From Microcaldota archaeon (GTDB taxonomy: Archaea; Micrarchaeota; Micrarchaeia; Micrarchaeales; Micrarchaeaceae): 47,930 bases of DNA. Shown here one piece after another: positions 24,948-32,396 of this stretch (position 1 is the stretch's first letter; each line of letters starts with the position of its first letter). The position numbers and the translations under genes were made by a program. The DNA is taken from NCBI GenBank assembly GCA_021790455.1, contig JAJYDY010000002.1:1-47930 (forward strand). The letters run 5' to 3'. The notes below the pieces were generated by a model. The model was not told where the DNA came from and made no database searches. It saw nothing but the letters and a program-made list of their open reading frames with translations.

Positions 24948-24964
24948 TAATTATCACATAATTA
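24948..24964 (-). promoter_or_regulatory. Palindrome in the thermosome 5' leader
   Basis: TAATTAT-CAC-ATAATTA is a perfect 7+3+7 inverted repeat. It begins only a few bases upstream of the GGTGA ribosome-binding site and about 16 nt from the ATG, so it could form an AU-rich hairpin in the mRNA or bind a regulator as DNA. TATA candidates lie further upstream near 25028-25051. Confidence 0.45.
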
Positions 24965-25027
24965 GACGTTCTATCGCTGCGCATGCTCTCCCGCATATGC
25001 AAACATAAGAAATCCGCTGTTTTTTAT

Positions 25028-25052
25028 CTTATAAGTATTAAAGTATAAATAC
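25028..25052 (-). promoter_or_regulatory. Thermosome promoter region (TATA-like elements)
   Basis: Reading the minus strand, GGTATTTATAC and CTTATAAG are two TATA-like boxes about 95-120 nt upstream of the thermosome ATG. Transcription from the nearer one would give a leader of about 70 nt, which would contain the 24948-24964 palindrome. Which box is used cannot be told by eye. Confidence 0.4.
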
Positions 25053-25076
25053 CTTACTTTCAGGCGCCTGTAGCGG

Positions 25077-26075
25077 TCAAACGCCCACAGTTGCTCTGGC
25101 TCCGGCTGACTCAAGATAACTTGAAACCTCATCAATAACATAATCCTCAAGCAACTTGAGCTGCTTTGCTCTTTTTGACGAGCCGTTCTCTATGCTGCTA
25201 AGTACAAGCATCAACCTCTTATGCCCCTCTTCTTGATGATTAGCACTTATTTCTCTTGCAATCTGTGCTCCCTTAAGGTTGCCTACTATCTCTGATTCGT
25301 TTTCATAGCGCCCGCCATTCATCATTACAATCTGCATCTTGAAGATATTTTCCACTGCTGCAACAGCGTCAACCACCAATACTGTAGAAGCTTTGACATC
25401 CATAGCCTGTATAGCGACAGCTATAGAATCCCTTATGCCGGGAAGTGCTGCGATCAATTTTCGGTCTCCTTCTATTAGTATTGATGATGCATCGGATGCA
25501 AATCGTTCGAATTTTCTCTCTATTTTGTCGGTTTCCCTGATATAGTTGTCTGCTGCCTTATTCAACTCGCTCTCTACCCAAGAAGAAAGCGCTTTTTTGC
25601 TCTTTCCAATTTCGTATCCCACGGGTATTTCGGCCCTTGTTTGATCGGGGCTTTTCTGGACAGGAGCATATTGTTCAACTGCATCGCCGCTTGGAGCGCT
25701 ATTCTGCTTCTCGACAGTCTTACCGCTAATACTAAGCAGGTATGGGGCATAATCCAACCCCTTCTGTTGCACCATCTTGGTTTTAACTAATGACTTGTTG
25801 CGTTCCATACTGTGTGACGTTGCATCTTCAATCAATGAGACTGCGCCGTGTACCTCTATCGACTCTAGCTCAGAAAGTTCATTTTTCGATACTGCATTAG
25901 CCAGCCTGAAGAATGACGCTATGCTCCTGTTTATTCCGCCTAGTCTATCGCTCTCTGAAGATCCAATGCTTTCAATAGACTGTGCTATCCGCACTGACTT
26001 TACTTTTAGGTAGGATAGTGTTGGGTTTGTATCGCTACTAGATAAATAGTCTGGTCCGCCTCCTCGCGCTGACAT
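25077..26075 (-). CDS. Hypothetical helical protein, lineage-specific
   Basis: I do not recognise this protein. The ORF track begins at 26225 and overlaps the upstream gene by over 100 nt. ATG 26075 (MSARGGGPDYLSS) is preferred because a TTAAATAT box lies about 25 nt upstream, giving a leaderless 332 aa product. The sequence is soluble, mostly helical and charged (IDKIERKFERFASDASSILIEGDRK), with no membrane segment. Its context is another unknown gene upstream on the same strand and the thermosome downstream. Confidence 0.6.
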   Translation of the reverse strand: MSARGGGPDYLSSSDTNPTLSYLKVKSVRIAQSIESIGSSESDRLGGINRSIASFFRLANAVSKNELSELESIEVHGAVSLIEDATSHSMERNKSLVKTKMVQQKGLDYAPYLLSISGKTVEKQNSAPSGDAVEQYAPVQKSPDQTRAEIPVGYEIGKSKKALSSWVESELNKAADNYIRETDKIERKFERFASDASSILIEGDRKLIAALPGIRDSIAVAIQAMDVKASTVLVVDAVAAVENIFKMQIVMMNGGRYENESEIVGNLKGAQIAREISANHQEEGHKRLMLVLSSIENGSSKRAKQLKLLEDYVIDEVSSYLESAGARATVGV

Positions 26076-26106
26076 GATGATATAGCGTCGTATTTGATAT
26101 TTAATC

Positions 26107-26757
26107 CTATTGATGGCTGATTTGCAAAGTTCTCTCTGCGTAGTGTACTTCCTCCTGGTCTTCTGATACAATCGAGCCATAAAGCTCGAACGCCTCTTTA
26201 AGCGAAAATCTATTGTCGAGTACAAGAACGAGCTCCATTCCTATCTCATAGCTGTCCGGATATTTTGCAATTTCAAGAGCGACTTCCCTGACTGTAGTGA
26301 ATGTTGCTGCTTCTTTCTTGAGGAATTCGCCGAGCTCTGATGCTGCGTCTTTTATTATTTTATCGAATTCTTTGGTGAGTAAATGATGCGTTCCGTATTT
26401 TTGATTTTGTTCCTCCCTGGCATCTATTCCCTCCTGCTGTAGCGGCGTCATTTTAGGCCATACAAGCTTTCTGCTTTCCTTATCCCACACCTTATCCGGC
26501 GTTTTAGGAAGCGTCGCACGTATATTCTGACTCGTTGTTACTAGTCGTTCGCTGACGCAGATATCTAATTCAATGAAACTGCGTTTCTTCAGTTGCTCCG
26601 GATCATCTGGGAGGTATACCAACTCACCAAGCTTTATCTTGAGAGGTGCGAGCTTCTCGCCTGCGCTTCTGAGCACCTCCGCTGCTTTCGCCTTCGCAGA
26701 GCTGACAAAGGTGCTTCCGCCGGCAAGGTCGTCCCTTGGTACAGTAACCATGCGCAT
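26107..26757 (-). CDS. Hypothetical protein, upstream of 25077-26075
   Basis: This 216 aa protein is not recognised. It is soluble and charged, with an N-terminal segment (KLAPLKIKLGELVYLPDDPEQLKK), a central beta-like part and helical KEFDKIIKDAASELGEFLKKEA. It starts at ATG 26757 or two codons later. It ends 31 nt before the start of the next unknown gene on the same strand, which may form a two-gene unit or have its own TTAAATAT promoter. No partner or function can be stated. Confidence 0.6.
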   Translation of the reverse strand: MRMVTVPRDDLAGGSTFVSSAKAKAAEVLRSAGEKLAPLKIKLGELVYLPDDPEQLKKRSFIELDICVSERLVTTSQNIRATLPKTPDKVWDKESRKLVWPKMTPLQQEGIDAREEQNQKYGTHHLLTKEFDKIIKDAASELGEFLKKEAATFTTVREVALEIAKYPDSYEIGMELVLVLDNRFSLKEAFELYGSIVSEDQEEVHYAERTLQISHQ

Positions 26758-26861
26758 ACCCTTTCCTATATTCCCTCATTACTGCCTCGCTTTTCCACAT
26801 ATTTATGCCTTGTCAAAGGCAAAAATCTATGCCATTTTCTTTATGATTTTGGACCATTGCA

Positions 26862-26881
26862 CCAAGGTATAAAAACCTTGG
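26862..26881 (+). promoter_or_regulatory. Palindrome enclosing the TATA box of the GNAT gene
   Basis: CCAAGGT-ATAAAA-ACCTTGG is a perfect 7+6+7 inverted repeat whose spacer is the core TATA sequence. It lies about 31 nt before the TTG start of the acetyltransferase at 26912, the right distance for a leaderless promoter. A dimeric repressor bound here would block TBP, so it is a strong operator candidate. Confidence 0.5.
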
Positions 26882-26911
26882 AACCCCCTTCCTACCCTGA
26901 AGGTCAGGCCT

Positions 26912-27343
26912 TTGAGAAAGGGGGATATAAGGAAAGCCTCTGTTATAGTGGGAGAGAATTGGTCTAAAAGGTACCAGAGGACATCTGCGGTCGAGATGAA
27001 AGCTGAGTTCGCCAACAAGGTCTACCCGCCAAAGTATGTGGTTGCTGAGGAGGGAGGAGAGGTAGTCGGTTTGGGCGGCTACATCCAGAGCTGGATGGAC
27101 TACCATGTCTACAATATATTCTGGATCGCAGTTGAGCCACGGCAGCAGGGAAGAGGGATAGGCACCAAAATAGTCAGAAAGATAATATCGGATATAAAGA
27201 AGAAGATAGGAGAGAGCAGCGCACATATGGTGCTGCTTACCACAGACAAGCCAAGATTCTACTCTAAGAAATTCGGATTCAGAATCCTGGCCAGCTTCGG
27301 CGACATGGAGCACAAGCTTATGGGACTGAAGCTTAATAAATAA
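26912..27343 (+). CDS. GNAT-family N-acetyltransferase
   Basis: The 143 aa protein has the GNAT fold: strand GLGGYIQSWMDYHVYNIFWIAVEP, then the acetyl-CoA motif A PRQQGRGIGTKIVRKIISDI (Q/RxxGxG/A) and a late strand MVLLTTDKPRFYSKKFGFRIL. The substrate is not deducible; it could be a small molecule or a protein N-terminus. Translation seems to begin at TTG 26912. It is convergent with the histidine phosphatase gene, and their stops share a 6-bp hairpin. A palindromic TATA box upstream suggests it is regulated individually. Confidence 0.86.
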   Translation: MRKGDIRKASVIVGENWSKRYQRTSAVEMKAEFANKVYPPKYVVAEEGGEVVGLGGYIQSWMDYHVYNIFWIAVEPRQQGRGIGTKIVRKIISDIKKKIGESSAHMVLLTTDKPRFYSKKFGFRILASFGDMEHKLMGLKLNK

Positions 27344-27351
27344 TCATTAAG
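27332..27351. terminator. Bidirectional stop-codon hairpin between convergent genes
   Basis: CTTAAT-AAATAATC-ATTAAG is a perfect 6-bp inverted repeat. The plus-strand TAA of the GNAT gene is in the loop and the minus-strand TAA of the phosphatase gene is in the stem. The stem is AT-rich, so stability is modest, and a long T-tract is absent. Confidence 0.35.
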
Positions 27352-28000
27352 AAAATGCGTTCGGTTCACGGGTCTCTGCTGATGGCGCCTCGACGAATTC
27401 CACCGCGCTCAAGAGCAGCTCTCTCTTGGTGTAGTCGATTAGCGTTATGCTGCAGTTAGGTGTCGGATGCTCCCTTAGGAACTGTGGCTCGTCTTTCCTT
27501 CCGAGAACGTCCGCCATCGCAGCGACTATAACGTCCCTGTGCGTCACAGCTATGTTGAAGCCCTGTGGTAGACCATTTGCGAACCTGCGCGTGCGCTCCT
27601 TGAGCTCCTCGAACTCCTCAACGCCGTACTTTTTCGGTTCCTCCTTCCAGCTCTTTGACACATCATGGGAGGTCTTGCCATTCAGCTTGCCGAGGCTGCG
27701 CTCCCTAAGAAGCTCGGACACTGACAGCTGACCGCCAATATGCCTGGCGATTATCACTGCCGTTTCGTCTGATCTGTAATAGCCACTGGTCTGGAAGCTT
27801 GCCGGTGAATCAATACCAGCGCGCCTCATAAGGATCTCCAGCTGAACCCCTGCACACTCTGACTGCTCCCTGCCGAGCTCTGTCAGGTGGTGCGGCGATT
27901 CGGGATTGTCGTCATACAGATAAGTAAGGTTCAGTTCTGCCTCACCGTGCCTTATGTATGCCAGAACCTTCGATGATTCTGGTATAGTAACAACAGTCAT
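27347..28000 (-). CDS. Histidine phosphatase superfamily (phosphoglycerate mutase-like)
   Basis: The catalytic RHG motif lies early in VLAYIRHGEAELN, with the second conserved His in GFNIAVTHRDVIVAAMAD, giving the two-His core. ETAVIIARHIGG is the usual mid-domain helix. Such enzymes are phosphatases or mutases with broad substrates; a specific metabolic role cannot be assigned. At 217 aa the length is normal. The start has a perfect GTGAT-GTT-ATG arrangement. It is 4 bp downstream of the Mrp gene, implying co-transcription. Confidence 0.85.
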   Translation of the reverse strand: MTVVTIPESSKVLAYIRHGEAELNLTYLYDDNPESPHHLTELGREQSECAGVQLEILMRRAGIDSPASFQTSGYYRSDETAVIIARHIGGQLSVSELLRERSLGKLNGKTSHDVSKSWKEEPKKYGVEEFEELKERTRRFANGLPQGFNIAVTHRDVIVAAMADVLGRKDEPQFLREHPTPNCSITLIDYTKRELLLSAVEFVEAPSAETREPNAFS

Positions 28001-28004
28001 AACA

Positions 28005-28832
28005 TCACGGATGCTCTGTCAAATTATCTATGATTGTGTCGAACTCCTTCTGCGCAACAGCGTCTTCAGCGATATGTATCTTCCCTTTGTCCGTAAACTC
28101 TGCGAACTCCTTCCTCCTTCCGACGGCCCCGAGCAGCTCCGTACCGAGCGTTTTCACCGTTTCTTCAGTGGCCTTGCTCGGCTTCCCGTCAGACATGTTC
28201 TCCACGACGCCGAGGACTGCAACCCCAAGTCGCTTCGCCATGAGGCCCGACCGCATGGAGTTGATCCCTGAGACCCGTTCCGGATTTGTGACTATTATGA
28301 ACCCGTCAAGATCGAGGACCTGCATTATCGTAAGCGGTCCGTCGCTCGTGCCTGGGCTAAGGTCTGCAATCAGGTAATCGAGTTCCCCCCATTCTGTGTT
28401 CTCGAAGAAGTCGCCGAGCATCTTAGTGACGATTGGCCCTCTCCATATTATCGGCCTCTTCATTTCGTCGACAAGCATCGCTGTTGATGCGATCTTTATC
28501 CCGTTGTACGCTATCGGCTTCAACGGAAGCACAGGCTCCATCTTCTTGTCCTCTATCCCGAGAAACATCGTTATGTTTGGACAGTCTATATCCGCATCAA
28601 GAAGGCCGACCTTGTATCCCCTCTTCGCAAGCGCATAAGCCAAGTTTATCGCAACCGTTGTCTTCCCTACGCCGCCCTTCGCGCTATAAACTCCTATCTT
28701 GTGTTTTATCCCGGAGAGTTTCTGCTTCACTCTCTTCTTCTGCTCCAGCACTCTCAAGAATGAGGGATGCATGCCTGGAGGATACTGATGCGTATGTTCG
28801 TGGCGGTGCTGGTGCTGTTCTTCTTCTGCCAT
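28005..28832 (-). CDS. mrp: Mrp/NBP35-family iron-sulfur carrier ATPase
   Basis: The deviant Walker A is GVYSAKGGVGKTTVAINLAYALAKRG and is followed by LLDADIDCPNITMFLG, the ApbC/Mrp signature. LDYLIADLSPGTSDGPLTI is the Walker B/switch II region. Homologues transfer Fe-S clusters to apo-proteins in the cytoplasm. An unusual N-terminus (HQHRHEHTHQYPPGMHP) is His-rich. The track start at 28841 is a GTG that is the Shine-Dalgarno core; ATG 28832 with GTGAT-ATCA-ATG is preferred, giving 275 aa. The C-terminal CxxC cluster motif of some Mrp proteins is not seen. Divergent from the OB-fold gene. Confidence 0.92.
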   Translation of the reverse strand: MAEEEQHQHRHEHTHQYPPGMHPSFLRVLEQKKRVKQKLSGIKHKIGVYSAKGGVGKTTVAINLAYALAKRGYKVGLLDADIDCPNITMFLGIEDKKMEPVLPLKPIAYNGIKIASTAMLVDEMKRPIIWRGPIVTKMLGDFFENTEWGELDYLIADLSPGTSDGPLTIMQVLDLDGFIIVTNPERVSGINSMRSGLMAKRLGVAVLGVVENMSDGKPSKATEETVKTLGTELLGAVGRRKEFAEFTDKGKIHIAEDAVAQKEFDTIIDNLTEHP

Positions 28833-28991
28833 TGATATCACTCTGTTGCAACAGATATAAATAGAGTAGCGGAAGCGTCAGTAAACCTTAAAATAACTTC
28901 TTATTCATAATAGAAGTGCAAATCCAGAATTTCCAAGGACGCGCTTATTTTGGCAAATCAAGGAAATTAGGAAAAACAAAAACGTGAGAAA

Positions 28992-29354
28992 ATGAAAATA
29001 TCAGAGCTAAAGGCAGGAACGAGCAATGTTTCTGTAGTAGGAACAGTGGCCAGCAAGGATGAGCCACGCGAAGTCGTAACGAAGTATGGAAAGAGGCTGC
29101 AGGTCGCAAACATAGTTCTCAAGGACGAAAGCGGGCAGATAGCGATGTCGCTCTGGGGAGCAGACATAAACGCGGTCAACGCAGGCGACAAGGTAGAGAT
29201 AACGAACGGCTTTGTAAACGAGTTCAGGGGCAACCCACAGCTTTCGACAGGGAAGTTCGGGAAGATAAAAGTCCTGGAGAAGGGAGCGGGCGGAGGCAGC
29301 GCAGAGGCATCGGAAGATGAGGCAGCGCCAGCAGAAGACTTCGATGAGATGTAA
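28992..29354 (+). CDS. Single OB-fold ssDNA-binding protein (RPA-like)
   Basis: The 120 aa protein is a single OB domain. MKISELKAGTSNVSVVGTVASKDEPREV is the first strand set and QIAMSLWGADINAVNAGDKVEITNGFVNEFRG is the archaeal RPA signature. A Gly/Ala linker and a short acidic tail (ASEDEAAPAEDFDEM) follow, like the interaction tail of SSB/RPA. It probably coats ssDNA in replication and repair. The start has GTGA-GAAA-ATG. The stop codon lies in the loop of a terminator-like hairpin. Confidence 0.9.
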   Translation: MKISELKAGTSNVSVVGTVASKDEPREVVTKYGKRLQVANIVLKDESGQIAMSLWGADINAVNAGDKVEITNGFVNEFRGNPQLSTGKFGKIKVLEKGAGGGSAEASEDEAAPAEDFDEM

Positions 29355-29389
29355 TCGCATCTCATTTCTTTTTCTTTTACTTTTTCCTC
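29344..29389 (+). terminator. Stop-codon hairpin terminator of the OB-fold gene
   Basis: ATGAGATG-TAATCG-CATCTCAT is a perfect 8-bp stem with a 6-nt loop holding the TAA stop. TTCTTTTTCTTTTACTTTTTCCTC follows. This is the clearest intrinsic-terminator-like structure in the window. Confidence 0.65.
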
Positions 29390-29453
29390 TATTCCTCTAA
29401 AGGGTTTAGTTATCTTTAAATATCTAGTTGATTAGGGTAGTTCTGTGATAAAT

Positions 29454-30536
29454 ATGCAGTCTATCGCTAATCGAGACTCTACCAGCACTGAACCTGAGGG
29501 ATTGGGAAGGAAACCGCACTTCATGATGCCTGATAACTTCAGTTCATTTTCCCAACCGCTTTCGTTTAGGAGGGTGGATGACACTGGTGGAGTGGTCCTA
29601 GACAGCCTTGAACAGGTAAGGGAGGCTCTTCTTGCATATGAAAAGGGCAAGATAGAGGGAGCATCTGCAACACAAGATAGGTTGATCTCTGATGCGGGGG
29701 CTGAGAACCCAGCAGCCGGTGGTTTGATTGCAATGTTCAATAAGGTAGCTTACGATCCGGAAAAGGCCCCGGTCACTGAATTGATAATGTCACAATTGAA
29801 GGCCGGCGGAGACAAGCACGATGTGCTGGGATATCTTGCTGCGGTGTGTTATGATTATTGGCCGCCGTCGCAGAACTTCTTCAAGACTGGAGTGTATGTA
29901 GAACAGGTTGACAACAAGTATGTTTTGACAATAAGCCAGGCATATAGGGGCAGTGATGTTTGCGAGGACCTGGCAAAGATGATGCATTCGTTCACTCAAC
30001 TGCATGACAGCGCAGTCGTGCTGACTTATTCGCTTGTTGATGGCCCGTGGTTCAATGTAGACCTTGCTCCGATAGCAAGAGCCATCGGCATTCCGGAAAG
30101 CGAGCTTGACGCAAGCGCCACAAATGGTGAGGGCAGAGATGGAAGGCCACTGATCGAGATCGCAGAACGGGGCTTATCGTTCAGGAAAACTACGCCGGAG
30201 GGGGATGTATGGTTTACGTTCAGGGTTGCATCGCACAGCTGGAAATTCAAGCTGCCGGATTGCATTGACAAAAACGACGACACTAGCTATTTCAGGGCAT
30301 CGAAAAGCCAGGTAAGTGGATTGGACATGGATAACAATGGCAGCCCGCAACAAATCCAGATAAAGGTGGCTGTATCCAACCTGTACTCAGATATCTTTAG
30401 AGAGAAGGAAAAGCAAAAATTAGATACGAATCCAGAGCGCTGCGCCCTGCTTAGAGAAGAGATGGAAACCTTCCTCTCAAACTTCGAGAAGGAAACCGGC
30501 GTAAAGCTTAGAGAGGAGAAAATTAGCTTACGCTAA
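29454..30536 (+). CDS. Hypothetical soluble protein, lineage-specific
   Basis: I do not recognise this 360 aa protein. It lacks membrane segments. An N-terminal low-complexity section precedes helical and beta-like regions, with a central aromatic stretch (YDYWPPSQNFFKTGVYVEQV) and a C-terminal acidic helix (ERCALLREEMETFLSNFEKE). The track start 29445 is a GTG inside a GTGAT-AAAT-ATG signal; ATG 29454 is preferred. Codon use is slightly more AT-rich than in housekeeping genes here. Its stop overlaps the convergent flippase gene by 4 bp (CTAA). Confidence 0.6.
   Translation: MQSIANRDSTSTEPEGLGRKPHFMMPDNFSSFSQPLSFRRVDDTGGVVLDSLEQVREALLAYEKGKIEGASATQDRLISDAGAENPAAGGLIAMFNKVAYDPEKAPVTELIMSQLKAGGDKHDVLGYLAAVCYDYWPPSQNFFKTGVYVEQVDNKYVLTISQAYRGSDVCEDLAKMMHSFTQLHDSAVVLTYSLVDGPWFNVDLAPIARAIGIPESELDASATNGEGRDGRPLIEIAERGLSFRKTTPEGDVWFTFRVASHSWKFKLPDCIDKNDDTSYFRASKSQVSGLDMDNNGSPQQIQIKVAVSNLYSDIFREKEKQKLDTNPERCALLREEMETFLSNFEKETGVKLREEKISLR
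30511..30536 (-). terminator. Stop-codon hairpin plus pyrimidine tract of the flippase gene
   Basis: On the minus strand TTAGC-GTAA-GCTAA is a 5-bp stem whose 5' arm holds the TAG stop. TTTTCTCCTCTC follows directly. The same bases include the stop of the opposing gene. Confidence 0.4.
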
Positions 30537-31591
30537 GTAACACTAATCCATCTCTCTCCCACCCTGAGCTTCCAGAACCGCAGCGTGTAGAGCAGGAATA
30601 CGCCTCCAAGCACAAGCCCGAACCACAATGTGGCTATCCTTGTCATTATCGTGACTGCGGAGCTTGCTGGGCTCGACAAATGAAGTATTCCCTGCAGCAT
30701 CGCGACCATAGCTCCGTCCGTCACACCGACGTTCCCCGGCAGCCCGGTCATGGTTCCTATTATGTTGGATGAGTAATAGATCAGGACAGAACCGCTGGCC
30801 GACGCCCCTGCACCTACCGCAAGAAGCGTGAAGTACAGCGCCATAGCATAGAGTATTGCCGATGGAATCGTAAACGCCATTGCTGTCAGATACACGCTTG
30901 GTCTATGGAGCTTGCGCTGCGCCCTGAAATACTGGTTTCCGAAGAGATTCATAGCAGGGATGTATTTTGTCCTCTTCAGCAGCTTCTTAAGCAGCTTGAA
31001 GAACCAATCGTTGAGCACAAATAGCGTTGGCAGCACGGATATTGTTGCGCCTATCAGCACGATAATCACGAATTTGTTGAAGTAGACTGCGCCCATCACG
31101 GCAACGACAGCTGTCCCGAAGAAGTCTGTGACAAGGTCCATGGTCACTATCGGCGCCACCCTCATTATCGGTATTTTCGTTATCCTGTGCAGCGTATAAG
31201 CGCAGATGACCCTTCCTATCCTTCCGGGTGTCAGCTCCATGGAGTACATCGACATGTACACCGCGAAGTTCTTTAGGAGGGGGACCTTTATGTTCAGCTT
31301 CTTCATGAAGAATGTCCACTTGCCGAAGCTCACAATATAACCAAAGAACACGAAAAGGAATGCGAGCCCATACAGCTCAAGGTTGGAATGCTCCATTATG
31401 CTTATCACGTTCGTTATTCCGCCGAGGACTGCTATCGCCAGGAATACTGCAGCGCTCACCGCGAAAACCAGCAGGACGATCGTGATTACCTTGTCCACGC
31501 TCTTCTTGTAATCTTCAGGTGACACAGTCTTCCTATGCACTGCAGTGTACCAGAAGCTCTCCTTCGGGTCCTTTTTCTTGAATAAAGCCAT
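30533..31591 (-). CDS. LPG-synthase-TM/UPF0104-family integral membrane protein (flippase-like)
   Basis: The 352 aa protein has about eight membrane helices and the family's conserved motif in YMSMYSMELTPGRIGRVICAYTL (S..P.R.G...). SNIIGTMTGLPGNVGVTDGAMVAMLQG is also diagnostic (P.PG..G..D). The family is homologous to the transmembrane part of lysyl-phosphatidylglycerol synthase. In archaea it often accompanies glycosyltransferases and is thought to move polyprenol-linked or lipid substrates; that role is inferred. A GT2 gene starts divergently 98 bp away, which fits an envelope glycan unit. Confidence 0.83.
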   Translation of the reverse strand: MALFKKKDPKESFWYTAVHRKTVSPEDYKKSVDKVITIVLLVFAVSAAVFLAIAVLGGITNVISIMEHSNLELYGLAFLFVFFGYIVSFGKWTFFMKKLNIKVPLLKNFAVYMSMYSMELTPGRIGRVICAYTLHRITKIPIMRVAPIVTMDLVTDFFGTAVVAVMGAVYFNKFVIIVLIGATISVLPTLFVLNDWFFKLLKKLLKRTKYIPAMNLFGNQYFRAQRKLHRPSVYLTAMAFTIPSAILYAMALYFTLLAVGAGASASGSVLIYYSSNIIGTMTGLPGNVGVTDGAMVAMLQGILHLSSPASSAVTIMTRIATLWFGLVLGGVFLLYTLRFWKLRVGERWISVT

Positions 31592-31689
31592 CGAACCAGT
31601 CGAAATGATTATTAAACGAAACTATATAAAATTAAGTCATCGAGTCTTACTCAATGCAGCGAAGGCGACGGACCCGCCGTATTGATACG

Positions 31690-32391
31690 ATGCCGAAGAT
31701 AAGCGTAATCATACCTACGATGAACGAGGAGAAGTACTTAAGGTACCCCATAGAGGGTCTCAAGAAGCAGAGCTTCAAGGACTTCGAGGTGATATTCGTA
31801 GACCACAACAGTACCGACAGAACAAGGCAGATCGCAAGGAAATACGGAAGGGTGCTAATAGAGGGAAGGGCAGGCATAGGCGTGGCGAGGAACACCGGCG
31901 CACGCGTAGCGAAGGGAAGGATAATGGTGTTTCTCGACGCTGATACAAAGCCGTCAAGGGACCTCTTGAAGTCTTATTACAATGCGTTCAACGAAAATAT
32001 AGTCGCAGCGACGGGCCCGATCCTGCCGCTTGAAAGGACCACGAAGAGGGTCAAGATTGGGTTCAGGCTTGTCTCTGTCACGATGCCGAAGGTCGCGTCA
32101 AGGGTCGGCGGAAGGATAAATGTGGTGGGATCGAACTTTGCAGTCGACAAGAAAGCATTTGATGGAGTGCGAGGTTTTAACGAGAAGCTCAAGACCTATG
32201 AGGATTGGGACCTCTCAAAGAGGCTCAGGAAATGCGGGAAGATAACGTTCATCAAGAAGGCTGTCGTTAGGACGAGCACGAGGAGGGTTGAGGCGTGGGG
32301 AATGAGGAAATACTTCGTATACCATGCCGGGAACGTAGTAAGGTACAACCTTCTCAAGAAGCCGAAGGAGCAGTATGCTCCAATAAGGTAA
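31690..32391 (+). CDS. Family 2 glycosyltransferase
   Basis: The GT-A fold begins ISVIIPTMNEEKYLRYPIEGL and continues FEVIFVDHNSTDRTRQIARKYG, then RAGIGVARNTGARVAKGRIMVFLDADTKPS with the DxD-type metal motif DAD. RRFNEKLKTYEDWDLSKRLRKCG resembles the catalytic ED site. A sugar from a nucleotide donor would be added to a lipid or protein acceptor at the membrane. The track start at 31654 adds 12 residues; ATG 31690 (MPKISVII) fits the family and has TGAT 3 nt upstream. Length is 233 aa. It is paired divergently with the flippase-like gene. Confidence 0.9.
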   Translation: MPKISVIIPTMNEEKYLRYPIEGLKKQSFKDFEVIFVDHNSTDRTRQIARKYGRVLIEGRAGIGVARNTGARVAKGRIMVFLDADTKPSRDLLKSYYNAFNENIVAATGPILPLERTTKRVKIGFRLVSVTMPKVASRVGGRINVVGSNFAVDKKAFDGVRGFNEKLKTYEDWDLSKRLRKCGKITFIKKAVVRTSTRRVEAWGMRKYFVYHAGNVVRYNLLKKPKEQYAPIR

Positions 32392-32396
32392 TGTAT

